A stretch of 64,000 nucleotides of DNA from Acidovorax sp. CF316 (GTDB lineage: Bacteria > Pseudomonadota > Gammaproteobacteria > Burkholderiales > Burkholderiaceae_C). Shown here piece by piece: positions 9,275 through 16,877 of the stretch (positions are counted from its first letter, which is position 1; each line of letters starts with the position of its first letter). A program made the position numbers and the translations under genes. The notes under the pieces were generated by a model, which was not told the DNA's origin, did not search any database, and was given only the letters and a program-made list of their open reading frames with translations. The stretch lies in the NCBI RefSeq assembly GCF_000276605.1, contig NZ_AKJX01000122.1, positions 25,545-89,544 on the forward strand, in the 5' to 3' direction.

Positions 9275-9889
9275 CTACACCCTGGCCGGCAAGCTGTCCG
9301 CCAGCCGCGCCTCCACCACGGCATTGCGGGACTGCTTGACGCAGCGCTGCTGCGCATCCGCGCGCAGCCACTGCAGTGCGTGCGGCCCCACCCAGACCTG
9401 CGCGTCGGGCTTGCCGGGGTTGGCGGAGCGCCCCGGCACGGCAGGGCCGAAGGGCAGGCTGGGGTTGCACCAGCGGACCACCGCGTTGGCGTAGTGCTTG
9501 CGCACGAAGCGGCCCAGGGCCTTGTAGCGCCGCTCCACCCCCTGGGCGGCTTGCGCGCTGGCGTTGCCCGTGGAGACCGCGATGCGCCCCTCGGTGAGCA
9601 CACCGCCTGTGAAGACCTCGGAGCGCAGGAACTGCACGGTGGCGTACTCCGATTCGCAGTACCAGTCGTTGCAGCCGGCGATGTAGCGCGCGTCGAGCGC
9701 GGCCTGGTCATCGGGCGACCAAAGGATGCAATAGCTGCCGCGGATGGCATCGAGGGTGCGGAACGTCTCTGGCGCTGCGTCCTTCCAGCGCGGGCCGTCG
9801 ATCAGCAGCACGGCAGGGTCGGCAAGGACCTGCGCCGCGAACTCGCGCTCGTCGTCGGGGTGCATCACAAAGCGCAGCTGGCTGTTCAT
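9275..9889 (-). CDS. Hypothetical protein (204 aa)
   Basis: I recognise no family. The start at 9889 gives a soluble alpha/beta-looking protein without a signal peptide. Notable segments are 'DGPRWKDAAPETFRTLDAIRG' (cited by start), 'CNDWYCESEYATVQFLRSE' and 'GRIAVSTGNAS'; the middle acidic and aromatic part hints at a ligand- or nucleic-acid-binding fold but nothing definite. It is convergent with the hydrolase lipoprotein (27-bp gap) and lies downstream of a proline-rich membrane protein on the same strand, 40 bp away, so the two minus-strand genes may be co-transcribed. Confidence 0.65.
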   Translation of the reverse strand: MNSQLRFVMHPDDEREFAAQVLADPAVLLIDGPRWKDAAPETFRTLDAIRGSYCILWSPDDQAALDARYIAGCNDWYCESEYATVQFLRSEVFTGGVLTEGRIAVSTGNASAQAAQGVERRYKALGRFVRKHYANAVVRWCNPSLPFGPAVPGRSANPGKPDAQVWVGPHALQWLRADAQQRCVKQSRNAVVEARLADSLPARV

Positions 9890-9929
9890 CGGCAAAGAAG
9901 GGCGGGGGTGCCGCCGCTGGAATGCGCCG

Positions 9930-10472
9930 TCAGCGGTCCACGTACTGGGCATCGAAGCGCTTGCGCGCCGCCAGGTGGGCGTCGGCGCAGGGGCGCGTGG
10001 TCGGATCGGCCCGGCACACCGGGCTGGGCTGGAAGTAGCGGGCCCAGGCGTCGGCCCGGCGTTGCTGGCGCTCGGCTTCCAGCCGGGCGGCCAGTGCCTG
10101 GGCCGTCTTGAGGTCGTCGTCGGCTTTCTTCTGGCTCTGCGCATCCTGCGTGGCCGGCAGGGACTGGCTGGCGGGGGGCTCGGCCTGTGGCGGGGCTGGC
10201 GGTGGCGGTGCGGGGAGCGCGGGCGGTGGTGGTGCGGGCTGGACCACCACGGGCGGCGGCGTGGCCTGCGTGCTGTTGCTGCTGTCGTCGCCTACGGGCC
10301 GTGACTGCATCACCGCGGGCGTGGCTGGCGGTGGTGCCGGTGGGCGCTGGCCGACAATGGCATCGTGGGCGAACAGGGCCGCCAGGCCGCCGATGAACAC
10401 GCCCAGCGCGATCCTGGCAACGTCCGGCAGAAAGGGGGCCCTGCCGGCCGCGGGTGACGAATCTGGTTGCAT
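9930..10472 (-). CDS. Proline-rich single-span membrane protein (180 aa)
   Basis: The start at 10472 has an optimal GGAGGT ribosome-binding site 6 bp upstream. One hydrophobic helix (about residues 17-36) is followed by a long Pro/Ala-rich spacer and then a charged, probably coiled region ('KKADDDLKTAQALAARLEAERQQ', cited by position about 115-137). The end contains two cysteines in 'VCRADPTTRPCADAHLAARK'. The layout, an inner-membrane anchor, an extended linker and a small periplasmic head, is that of TonB- or TolA-like spacers, but no TonB C-terminal domain is visible. Directly upstream begins the six-copy repeat array. Confidence 0.65.
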   Translation of the reverse strand: MQPDSSPAAGRAPFLPDVARIALGVFIGGLAALFAHDAIVGQRPPAPPPATPAVMQSRPVGDDSSNSTQATPPPVVVQPAPPPPALPAPPPPAPPQAEPPASQSLPATQDAQSQKKADDDLKTAQALAARLEAERQQRRADAWARYFQPSPVCRADPTTRPCADAHLAARKRFDAQYVDR

Positions 10473-10514
10473 GGCACACCTCCTGCGGGCAGTGTAGCCG
10501 TGCATGCGCCGGCG

Positions 10515-10616
10515 CACTGGTCAAATCGCAGGCACTGCGTTGAAACCCGCGCCAGTGCTGGGCCCGGCGGGTATGCACAGGTGTTATCCACAGGGTCATC
10601 CACGGTGGCTGTGGAC
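10515..10616 (+). ncRNA. Array copy 1, putative structured RNA/DNA element
   Basis: This is the most diverged copy at its 5' end. Stem 1 is ACCCGC...GCGGGT (6 bp) around CCAGTGCTGG; relative to copy 2 one pair is swapped C:G for G:C, a compensatory change. Stem 2 is TCCACAG...CTGTGGA. It contains the only exact consensus DnaA box of the array, TTATCCACA at 10584-10592. Assignment as an RNA is an inference from the conserved pairing. Confidence 0.5.
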
Positions 10617-10740
10617 GGTTGCCACTCGTCGCGGGGCGCGATGCACCGGGGCTGTGCTCAGCACCACGGGTGGGCTTTTTCCAGCCCCGTGCCAGGCCTG
10701 AAAAATTGCCCGGACCGCCGTGCCCCACCGTGCGGCAGCG

Positions 10741-10842
10741 GGCTGATGAAAGAACAGGCACCGCGTCGCAAGCCGCGCCAGTGCTGGCTTTGCGGCGTAT
10801 CCTCGGGGGTTTTCCACAGAGTCATCCACGGCCGCTGTGGAT
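10741..10842 (+). ncRNA. Array copy 2, putative structured RNA/DNA element
   Basis: The copy starts GGCTGATGAA. Stem 1 is GCCGC...GCGGC around GCCAGTGCTGGC; stem 2 is TCCACAG...CTGTGGA with a loop variant GAGTCATCCACGGCCG. Sequence outside the two stems and the 5' block is less conserved. Confidence 0.5.
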
Positions 10843-10913
10843 GGCGGGTCCGTGCCTGCACGCCGCGCCATCGGCGCGCTTGGGGGCGGGCCTTGGAGGC
10901 GGCTGCGGCGCGT

Positions 10914-11015
10914 GGCTGATGAATTCGCAGGCACCGCGTTGCAGGCCGCGCCAGTGCTGGTTCTGGCGTGCCTGTACAGGGGTTGTCCACAAAGTCATCC
11001 ACGCCGGCTGTGGAG
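10914..11015 (+). ncRNA. Array copy 3, putative structured RNA/DNA element
   Basis: Stem 1 pairs AGGC/GCCT outside and CGC/GCG inside, with inner CCAGTGCTGG. Stem 2 is reduced to TCCACA...TGTGGA because the closing G is A here. The copy begins GGCTGATGAATTCGCAGGC, shared almost exactly with copy 5. Confidence 0.5.
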
Positions 11016-11058
11016 TTTGCGAGCGTCCATGGAGGCCCTGTTTCACCCGCTGCACGGC

Positions 11059-11160
11059 CATTGGTCAATTCGCAGGCACCGCGTTGCAAGCCGCGCCGGC
11101 ATTGGCTTTGCGCGGCATGCACGGGCCTTTTCCACAGGGTCATCCACGGTGGCTGTGGAC
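11059..11160 (+). ncRNA. Array copy 4, putative structured RNA/DNA element
   Basis: This copy has the longest stem 1, a perfect GCCGCGC/GCGCGGC pair. Its inner hairpin is CCGGCATTGG: both inner pairs become G:T, which are wobble pairs if the plus strand is the RNA but mismatches on the minus strand. Stem 2 is TCCACAG...CTGTGGA with the inner CCACGGTGG. Confidence 0.5.
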
Positions 11161-11245
11161 TCATTGTGCTGTGCACGCGCCGCAGGCATGGCAAGGGGCA
11201 GGGCAGGTTCGCTGCGGACGGGCAGAGGCGCCGGTGACTGCGCAG

Positions 11246-11347
11246 GGCTGATGAATTCGCAGGCACCGCGTTGCAGGCCGCGCCAGTGCTGGATCTGGCG
11301 TGCATTCACCGTGCTTGTCCACAGGGTCATCCACGCCCGCTGTGGAC
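11246..11347 (+). ncRNA. Array copy 5, putative structured RNA/DNA element
   Basis: The copy begins GGCTGATGAATTCGCAGGC and has inner hairpin CCAGTGCTGG with a shortened outer stem CGC/GCG. Stem 2 extends to GTCCACAG...CTGTGGAC (8 bp), the strongest in the array. Confidence 0.5.
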
Positions 11348-11380
11348 GGTGTGCGCGCCTGCGGCACCCCCTGCACCGGG

Positions 11381-11482
11381 CACTGATGAAATGGCAGGCA
11401 TCGCGTTGCAAGCCGCGCCGGTATTGGCTTTGCGCCGTATCCACCGGCGTTTTCCACAGGGTCATCCACGGTGGCTGTGGAC
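11381..11482 (+). ncRNA. Array copy 6, putative structured RNA/DNA element
   Basis: The last copy has the wobble-type inner hairpin CCGGTATTGG like copy 4, and stem 2 TCCACAG...CTGTGGA with CCACGGTGG inside. It ends 117 bp before the next gene. No U-tract follows stem 2 in this or any other copy, so the hairpin is not an intrinsic terminator. Confidence 0.5.
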
Positions 11483-11599
11483 GGTGGGTGCGGTGGTGCA
11501 AGCCAGGGCGAACTGGAGCGCGGCGCCATGGCAGGGGTTTTGCCTACACCATCGCGCGGGCTTGGCGCTTAAGGTGCAGGCTGTGCAAGGAGGTGCCGC

Positions 11600-11911
11600 A
11601 TGATCTACAGCTACCGGATCGCCCACACCCCATCAGCGGGCACTGCAGCGCTGGCTGGCCTCCCGGCGGAGCCCAGCGGGGACGATGTGTTGCAGGCCTA
11701 TTGCGCATTCAGGGGGGTCCTCAAGCACATCGTCCGCTCCATGCCGCGGGCCAAGGCGCGCCTGCGGGCCGCCAAGCCGACATGCGACGGCCTGTACATC
11801 CGGCTCGACACCCACCTCGACAAGGCAAGCGTGCACCAGCTCGTGTCGTCGTTCCTCATGCACACCAACGAGGCCAGGCAGGGCCTGCATCTTACGGCGA
11901 CGCCCTTGTAG
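11600..11911 (+). CDS. Hypothetical protein (103 aa)
   Basis: The gene has a near-perfect AAGGAGGTG ribosome-binding site 5 bp before ATG 11600, strong support for translation. The small soluble product is basic in its middle ('RSMPRAKARLRAAKP') and has no signal peptide or recognised domain. It is the first gene after the repeat array and is read in the same direction as the array copies, so it could share a transcript with the last copies. It is convergent with the AadA-like gene (26-bp gap). Confidence 0.65.
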   Translation: MIYSYRIAHTPSAGTAALAGLPAEPSGDDVLQAYCAFRGVLKHIVRSMPRAKARLRAAKPTCDGLYIRLDTHLDKASVHQLVSSFLMHTNEARQGLHLTATPL

Positions 11912-11937
11912 CCTTGTGGCGCCAGCCTACAGGGCGT

Positions 11938-12738
11938 TCAGCCTGCGGGCTTCTGCCGTAGCAGCTGCGCGATGCGCGCCTTGCACCAGTGGATGGTGGC
12001 GGCCACGGCATCGGGCATGGCGGCCAGCCCGCCATCTTCCAGTCCGTCCAGGTAGGCCCGTGCCGCGCGTTGCACCAGCGCGGCGTGCTCGGGCGGCATG
12101 CGCTCTGCCGCCCAGGCGGCCGCAGCATCCTTCGATGCAATGGCGCCGGTGCTGGCGCTGTACCAGATGCGTGCCAGGGCGAGCAGGATGGAGGCCTCTT
12201 CCCCCTGCCAGTCGGGCGGTGCATCCCACTGCGCGATGGTGTCGGCCAGCGCCCGGCGCAGGTCGCTGGCGGGCACGGGGGCGAACAGGTCCACCGCGGG
12301 TGGGCCCACCAGCGCCACGCTGTGCAGCCGCAGCTTGGTGAGCAGGATGGCCAGGTCGGGGTCCGGCATCGCGGGTTCGAAGCGGCCAGCCAGGATGTCG
12401 CCGCGCAGCCATTCGCCAAACTGCATCTCGCGCCGCGCCGGGTAGCGCCAGGGCGCGACCTCGCCGAGGACGACCACCGTCACCTCCAGCGCGCGCAGTG
12501 CGCCGGGGCTGCCGGGTGGGGCCGAATGCGCCAGCAGCGCGCACATCAGCGCCTCGCGCGTGGCACCGGCCAGGGGCTGGGCCACGGTCACCATGAGGTC
12601 GATGTCGCTGCGGGGCTGCAGGCCGCCGTGCACCGCCGAGCCGTACAGGTGGATGGCGCGCAGGCCATCGCCCAGGTGGTGGGCGAGCACGGCGCAGGCA
12701 CCTGTGAGCTGGGGAACGATGTCGGGTGCAGGCTGCAT
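11938..12738 (-). CDS. AadA-like aminoglycoside nucleotidyltransferase
   Basis: The protein matches the ANT(3'')/ANT(9) layout along its full length: 'IHLYGSAVHGGLQPRSDIDL' carries the nucleotidyltransferase GS-x(n)-DxD motif, followed by 'FGEWLRGDILAGRFEPAMPD', 'LAILLTKLRLHSVALVGP' and 'PPDWQGEEASILLALARIWY'. Family enzymes adenylylate streptomycin and spectinomycin. With the start at 12738 the length is 266 residues, close to the usual 262; an ATG at 12750 and one at 12813 are alternatives without a clear ribosome-binding site. The GC-rich codon use matches the neighbours and no integron attC site or transposase adjoins, so it appears to be a resident chromosomal homologue. Actual resistance is not shown. 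Confidence 0.8.
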   Translation of the reverse strand: MQPAPDIVPQLTGACAVLAHHLGDGLRAIHLYGSAVHGGLQPRSDIDLMVTVAQPLAGATREALMCALLAHSAPPGSPGALRALEVTVVVLGEVAPWRYPARREMQFGEWLRGDILAGRFEPAMPDPDLAILLTKLRLHSVALVGPPAVDLFAPVPASDLRRALADTIAQWDAPPDWQGEEASILLALARIWYSASTGAIASKDAAAAWAAERMPPEHAALVQRAARAYLDGLEDGGLAAMPDAVAATIHWCKARIAQLLRQKPAG

Positions 12739-12808
12739 GCCCGCGAGCATACGTTCGGTCAGGAAAATCCCATCCCGCCGCCGGGAAATCAGTGCCCCTC
12801 GCATGCCA

Positions 12809-12863
12809 GTCATTTCGACCTTGATAAGTCAAAACGACCGGCCATCGTGCCAGTCGTTGTGAC
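12809..12863 (+). promoter_or_regulatory. Three NorR-type enhancer sites upstream of hmp
   Basis: Three copies of GT-N7-AC in the form GTCx-N3-yGAC occur at 12809-12819 (GTCATTTCGAC), 12828-12838 (GTCAAAACGAC) and 12853-12863 (GTCGTTGTGAC). NorR is known to bind three such sites upstream of sigma-54 promoters. Their number, their distance of 44-98 bp from the -24 element, and a norR gene downstream of hmp make this assignment likely. Site 3 overlaps a separate palindrome, TGACTTG-N9-CAAGTCA, at 12860-12882. Confidence 0.65.
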
Positions 12864-12906
12864 TTGTGCTTGATGCAAGTCATTGATCCACAAGGCCACG
12901 CATGTC

Positions 12907-12921
12907 GGCACGGCGGTTGCA
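12907..12921 (+). promoter_or_regulatory. Sigma-54 (-24/-12) promoter of hmp
   Basis: GGCACG-N4-TTGCA matches the sigma-54 consensus (TGGCACG-N4-TTGCW) except for the first T, with the required 10 bp between the invariant GG and GC. It sits 43 bp before the hmp start codon and downstream of the NorR-type sites. Confidence 0.65.
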
Positions 12922-12963
12922 CTGTTCAGGGCCTCATCCACTCGATCCCTGTGTCCCTCCGCC

Positions 12964-14154
12964 ATGCTCACTGATTCCCAACGCGCCATCGTCTCGTCCA
13001 CCGTGCCCCTGCTCGAACAAGGGGGCGAGGCGCTCACCACGTACTTCTACAAGATGCTGCTGGCCGAGCACCCCGAGGTGCGGCCCTTCTTCAACGAGAC
13101 CCACCAGGCCAAGGGCGACCAGCCGCGCGCACTGGCCAATGGCGTGCTGATGTATGCCAAACACATCGACCGGCTGGAGGCCATGGGCCCGCTGGCCTCG
13201 CAGATCGTGAACAAGCACGTGGCGCTGCAGGTGCTGCCCGAGCACTACCCCATCGTCGGCCGCTGCCTGCTGCGCGCGATACGTGATGTGCTGGGCGCCG
13301 AGGTGGCGACCGACGCGGTGATGGACGCGTGGACGGCCGCCTACGGGCAACTGTCCGACATCCTGATCGGGGCCGAGCGGGCGCGCTACGACGCGCAGGC
13401 CGCGGCACCTGGCGGCTGGCGCGGGCAGCGTGCCTTCACCGTGCTGCGCAAGGTGCGCGAGAGTGCCGAAATCACGTCTTTTCACCTCGTTCCGGCCGAT
13501 GGCGGCGCGCTCATGGACTTTGCGCCGGGCCAGTACATCGGCCTGTGCCTGACCGTGGAAGGCAAGGACATCCGGCGCAACTACTCGCTGTCGGCCGCGC
13601 CCAACGGGCGCAGCTACCGCATCAGCGTCAAGCGCGAGCCGGGCGGCGTGGCATCGAACCACCTGCACGACCAGGTGCACGAGGGTGACACCCTGCAACT
13701 GCTGCCCCCGTCGGGCGGCTTCGTGCTGGCCGAGGGCGAGCGCCCCGTGGTGCTGATCAGCGGCGGCGTGGGCATCACCCCCACGCTGGCCTTGCTGGAG
13801 CAGGCGCTGGCCACCGAGCGCCCGGTGACCTTCATCCACTGCGCGCGCAATGGCGAGGTGCATGCCTTTCGCGAGCAGATCGAAGAGGCCGCCACGCGCC
13901 ACCCGGCGCAACTGCAGCGCTACTACTGCTACGACGAGGTGACCCCGGGCGCACCCGGCCTGCCGCATGCCGTGGGCCGGCTCGACCTGGATCTGCTGGA
14001 GCGCTGGCTGCCCCGCGATACGCGCGACGTGGATGCCTACTTCCTCGGGCCCAAGCCCTTCATGCAGCAGGTGCGCCGCGGCCTGCGCCACTGGGGCATG
14101 CCCGATGCGCAGTCGCGCTTCGAATTCTTCGGGCCCGCATCGGCCCTGGAATAA
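12964..14154 (+). CDS. hmp: Flavohemoprotein, NO dioxygenase
   Basis: The 396-residue protein has an N-terminal globin domain (about 1-140) with the proximal heme histidine region '[17 protein letters not shown]', an FAD-binding domain with '[11 protein letters not shown]', and an NAD(P)H domain with 'ISGGVGITP' and a C-terminal 'YFLGPKPFM'. Flavohemoglobins convert nitric oxide and O2 to nitrate in the cytoplasm using NAD(P)H. Length and domain order are standard. The start at 12964 matches the usual 'MLTDSQ' N-terminus; the open frame extends 27 codons further upstream across the promoter. A sigma-54 promoter and three NorR-type sites precede it, and norR lies convergently 18 bp downstream, so the pair forms an NO-detoxification module. 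Confidence 0.95.
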   Translation: MLTDSQRAIVSSTVPLLEQGGEALTTYFYKMLLAEHPEVRPFFNETHQAKGDQPRALANGVLMYAKHIDRLEAMGPLASQIVNKHVALQVLPEHYPIVGRCLLRAIRDVLGAEVATDAVMDAWTAAYGQLSDILIGAERARYDAQAAAPGGWRGQRAFTVLRKVRESAEITSFHLVPADGGALMDFAPGQYIGLCLTVEGKDIRRNYSLSAAPNGRSYRISVKREPGGVASNHLHDQVHEGDTLQLLPPSGGFVLAEGERPVVLISGGVGITPTLALLEQALATERPVTFIHCARNGEVHAFREQIEEAATRHPAQLQRYYCYDEVTPGAPGLPHAVGRLDLDLLERWLPRDTRDVDAYFLGPKPFMQQVRRGLRHWGMPDAQSRFEFFGPASALE

Positions 14155-14172
14155 CAGCGGGCACAGGGGCGC

Positions 14173-15741
14173 TCAGCCCCTCTCGATCCCGAGGCGCCTG
14201 GCCATGCGCGCGAGGTTGGCCGCATCGATGCGCAAGGACCGTGCGGCCGGTGCCCACTGCTGGTTGTGCTGTGCCAGCGCGTCGAGCACCATGCGCCGCT
14301 CCAGCTGCGCCACGGCGTCGCGCAGGCCCAGGTGACTGGCGGGCGCTTCGGGCGTGGCGGGTGGTGCCGTGGCCGTGGTCGTGTTCTTCGCGCTGCCGAG
14401 GTCCAGGTCCTCGGCCGACAGGGTGAGGATGCGCGGGCGCTGCGCATGCCGGCCCAGCGCCTTGACCACGCTGCGGCCCAGCAGGTGTTCGAGCTCGCGC
14501 ACATTGCCCGGCCAGTCGTAGGCCAGCAGGGCGGCCTGGGCCGCGGCGTCCAGCCGCACGGCGCCCAGGCCCATGCGTGAGCGCGCCTCCTCCAGGAAGA
14601 AGCCGCCGATGGGCAGCACATCGCGCCCGCGCTCGCGCAGCGGTGGCACCGGCAGCGGGTACACGCTCAGGCGGTGGTAGAAGTCCGCGCGCATGCGGCC
14701 CTCGCGCACTTCCTGCGCCAGGTCGCGGTTGGTGGCGGCAATCACGCGCACATCCACGCGGTGTTCGCGGTCGGAGCCCAGGCGCTGCAGCTGGCCGCTT
14801 TGCAGCACGCGCAGCAGCTTGGCCTGCACGGGAGGGGGCAACTCGGCCACTTCGTCGAGGAAGAGGGTGCCGCCATCGGCCAGCTCGAACTTGCCGCGCC
14901 GCTCGCCCACGGCACCGGTGAAGGCGCCGCGCACGTGGCCGAAGAGCTCGCTCTCCACCAGGCTGTCGGGCAGGGCCGCGCAGTTGATGCTGACCAGCGG
15001 GCGCCTGGCGCGCGGCGATGCGGCATGCAGGGCCTGGGCCACCAGCTCCTTGCCGGTACCGGTCTCGCCCTGGATCAGCACGCACAGCTCGGTCGGGCCA
15101 GCTAGCGCGATCTCCTTGAGCAGGCGCTTGTGCGCTGCGCCATGCCCGATGAGCTGGCGCGGCCCGCCGCGCGCGCCGGCCGCCTGCGTGGCATAGGTGT
15201 CGGCGCGCAGGCGCTCGCCCTCGGCCTCGGCCGCCAGGCCATGCAGGCGCGTGGCCACGGCCACGCTGGCGGCGGCCAGGCTGGCAAAGGCCTGCAGCGT
15301 GGGCAGCGCCACACGCGAGAAGCGGCCCACCTCCAGCGCGTCGAGCGTGACCACGCCCCAGGGCCGGCCGTCCACCTGCAGCGCGCAACCCATGCAGTCG
15401 TGCACCGGCAGGTGGCCTTGCAGGCCCTCCACCAGGCCGTCGAAGGGGTCGGGCAGGCCGCAGTCGGCGGCAAAGCGCACGGGACCGCTGGCGGCCAGCA
15501 GCTGCATGAAGCGCGGGTGCTCGGCCACGCGAAAGCGCCGCCCCATCGTGTCGCGCGAGAGGCCATTGACGGCCAGGGGCACCAGCCATTCGCCGTCGAG
15601 CCGCAGCACGGCGGTGGCGTCGCAGGGCAACAGCACGCGCAAGGCCTCCAGCAGGCGCCGGTGGCGCTCGGTCTCGGGCAGGTCTTGCGCCAGGTCGGCC
15701 ATCAGGGGCAGCAGCGCGGTGAGCAGGGTCTGGGGGGTCAT
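14173..15741 (-). CDS. norR: NorR, NO-responsive sigma-54 activator
   Basis: The 522-residue protein has an N-terminal GAF domain (about 1-170), an AAA+ domain with Walker A GETGTGKE, the sigma-54-contacting loop GAFTGA and Walker B 'GGTLFLDEV', and a Fis-type helix-turn-helix at the end ('[20 protein letters not shown]'). In NorR the GAF domain holds a mononuclear iron that senses NO. The start at 15741 leaves the GAF domain complete; a longer frame to 15819 adds no conserved sequence. It is convergent with hmp, its likely target. Confidence 0.92.
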   Translation of the reverse strand: MTPQTLLTALLPLMADLAQDLPETERHRRLLEALRVLLPCDATAVLRLDGEWLVPLAVNGLSRDTMGRRFRVAEHPRFMQLLAASGPVRFAADCGLPDPFDGLVEGLQGHLPVHDCMGCALQVDGRPWGVVTLDALEVGRFSRVALPTLQAFASLAAASVAVATRLHGLAAEAEGERLRADTYATQAAGARGGPRQLIGHGAAHKRLLKEIALAGPTELCVLIQGETGTGKELVAQALHAASPRARRPLVSINCAALPDSLVESELFGHVRGAFTGAVGERRGKFELADGGTLFLDEVAELPPPVQAKLLRVLQSGQLQRLGSDREHRVDVRVIAATNRDLAQEVREGRMRADFYHRLSVYPLPVPPLRERGRDVLPIGGFFLEEARSRMGLGAVRLDAAAQAALLAYDWPGNVRELEHLLGRSVVKALGRHAQRPRILTLSAEDLDLGSAKNTTTATAPPATPEAPASHLGLRDAVAQLERRMVLDALAQHNQQWAPAARSLRIDAANLARMARRLGIERG

Positions 15742-15996
15742 GGGGGCGCAAACGTGCCGCCATTGTCCCGCGGGTGGATTGGACTCGTGGGGTGTGCGGG
15801 AACTCGCCCAGACCGCCATCTGAGGAGAACCCTCTACATATTTTGTTTACAAACTGATACGATTTGCGCAGATCGAGCTCCAGGCACCGTTGTTCAGTGC
15901 ATGGGGGCTTGGGATGGGGTGCAGGGTGTGGCTGAAGGTGGCCGCAGCCATCCACCCCGCAGGCAAGATTTCTGGGAATATTTTGAGGTGAACGCG

Positions 15997-16599
15997 ATGC
16001 GCGCGGGCAAACGACAACCATGGACCGGTCGCCAACGGTGGCTGGCAACAGGCCTGGCACTGGCCGGCTGCCTGGCAGCAGGGCCGGTGGCCGCGGGCAC
16101 GCTGGGCGGCACCCTGCAGGCGCAGATGCAACTCACGGCCGGCTGCATGGTCGCTGGCAGTTCCGGCGCCTCGGCGGGCCTGAACTTCGGCACCCTGGAT
16201 TTCGGCACCCGCCCCGGCACGTTCACGGGCACCGTCACCGCCACGCCCTCGGGCGCCGAGGGCGTCTCCGGTCCCACGCAACTGGTCTGCTCGCCCGAGG
16301 TGCTGGGCATCAGCATCCAGGTCGGCCCCGGTGCCTACGCGGGCCAGGGCACGGGCATCGGCACTGGCTCGCGCGCCATGCGCCATGGCAGCACCGCCGC
16401 CTACATCCCCTACGAGTTGTACCGCGACGCCGGCCATACCCAGCCCTATCCTGCCGGCTCGGCCGTTACCGGAATCAATGTGCCGGCCAGCGGCGCGGCG
16501 TTCTCGCTGCCCATCCACGGCCAGATCAACAAATCGACCCCGGCCGCCCTGCCCGCGGGCATGTACACCGACACGCTGCAGGTTACGGTCACCTATTGA
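15997..16599 (+). CDS. Spore coat U-type (SCPU) pilin-like secreted protein
   Basis: The start at 15997 is preceded by TGAGGTG. A signal peptide ending 'PVAAGTL' is followed by the SCPU pattern: 'LTAGCMVAG', 'LNFGTLDFG', a second cysteine in 'LVCSPEVLG', '[12 protein letters not shown]' and the terminal '[13 protein letters not shown]'. SCPU proteins are subunits of Csu-type chaperone-usher pili in Proteobacteria and form a single Ig-like fold with a disulfide. No chaperone or usher genes follow, which is unusual; this may be an orphan subunit. The 200-residue length is normal for the family. Confidence 0.8.
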   Translation: MRAGKRQPWTGRQRWLATGLALAGCLAAGPVAAGTLGGTLQAQMQLTAGCMVAGSSGASAGLNFGTLDFGTRPGTFTGTVTATPSGAEGVSGPTQLVCSPEVLGISIQVGPGAYAGQGTGIGTGSRAMRHGSTAAYIPYELYRDAGHTQPYPAGSAVTGINVPASGAAFSLPIHGQINKSTPAALPAGMYTDTLQVTVTY

Positions 16600-16721
16600 G
16601 GGGAGGGCCGGCCTGCAGGTCGGCCATTTGTCGCTGCCAGGGACGCAGCATTGTCTTACGCGGCCCGCGTGGCGTGGGGCCTAAGGTCGGGGCATCCATT
16701 TGATCGCTCCAGGAGCCCGCC

Positions 16722-16856
16722 ATGCCCCCGTCCCCATCGTCTTCCGGTCAGGTTCCCCACTCTTCGGGCCGCAACCGCTCTGCCACCGGCCGCACGGTCG
16801 CCATCATCGCCGTCGTGGTGGGTTTTCTGCTGATCGCCATCATGGTGCCCTGGTAG
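16722..16856 (+). CDS. Small single-helix membrane protein (44 aa)
   Basis: An AGGAG ribosome-binding site lies 6 bp before the ATG at 16722. The peptide has a Ser/Pro/Arg-rich N-terminus of about 25 residues and then one hydrophobic helix 'TVAIIAVVVGFLLIAIMVPW', which ends at the stop. Small inner-membrane proteins of this kind are common; no function can be assigned. Confidence 0.5.
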   Translation: MPPSPSSSGQVPHSSGRNRSATGRTVAIIAVVVGFLLIAIMVPW

Positions 16857-16877
16857 GCGCACCAAGGACAACAGCGC

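Larger units (their letters stand above)
10515..11482. repeat. Six-copy array of a ~102-bp structured element
   Basis: The 1.1-kb gene-free stretch between 10472 and 11600 contains six degenerate copies of one element, all in the same orientation. They start at 10515, 10741, 10914, 11059, 11246 and 11381 and are separated by unrelated spacers of about 33-124 bp. Each copy has a 5' block 'GCAGGCACCGCGTTGC', a first hairpin centred on CCAGTGCTGG, and a second hairpin TCCACAG-N15-CTGTGGA with 'GTCATCCACG' in its loop. The irregular spacing argues against simple tandem slippage. TCCACA cores resemble DnaA boxes (TTATCCACA is exact in copy 1). The open frames crossing the array are not convincing genes. 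Confidence 0.85.

Noticed and set aside
6154..9339. 1061-codon plus-strand open frame
   Set aside because: It spans antisense of the Bug and LysR genes and out of frame of the hydrolase; composition is typical of GC shadow frames.
10741..10760. CTGATGA at the start of four array copies, as in hammerhead ribozymes
   Set aside because: The following stem II and GAAA core are missing, and copies 1 and 4 read TTGGTCAA or CTGGTCAA instead, so the catalytic core is not conserved.
10515..11482. Array as CRISPR
   Set aside because: Repeats are about 102 bp, degenerate and irregularly spaced, with spacers of 33-124 bp and no cas genes; this is not a CRISPR layout.
10515..11482. Array as the chromosomal origin
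   Set aside because: No dnaA, dnaN, gidA or parAB neighbours and no AT-rich unwinding region; the DnaA-like sites lie in GC-rich repeats.
10837..11961. 374-codon plus-strand open frame across the array
   Set aside because: It runs through repeats whose changes follow base pairing rather than codons, has no ribosome-binding site, and overlaps a better-supported gene at 11600.
12860..12882. TGACTTG-N9-CAAGTCA palindrome as an NsrR or FNR site
   Set aside because: It matches neither consensus well; the overlapping GT-N7-AC sites explain the region better.
15843..15860. TTGTTT...GATAC as a sigma-70 promoter of the SCPU gene
   Set aside because: The spacing between the possible -35 and -10 is far too short.
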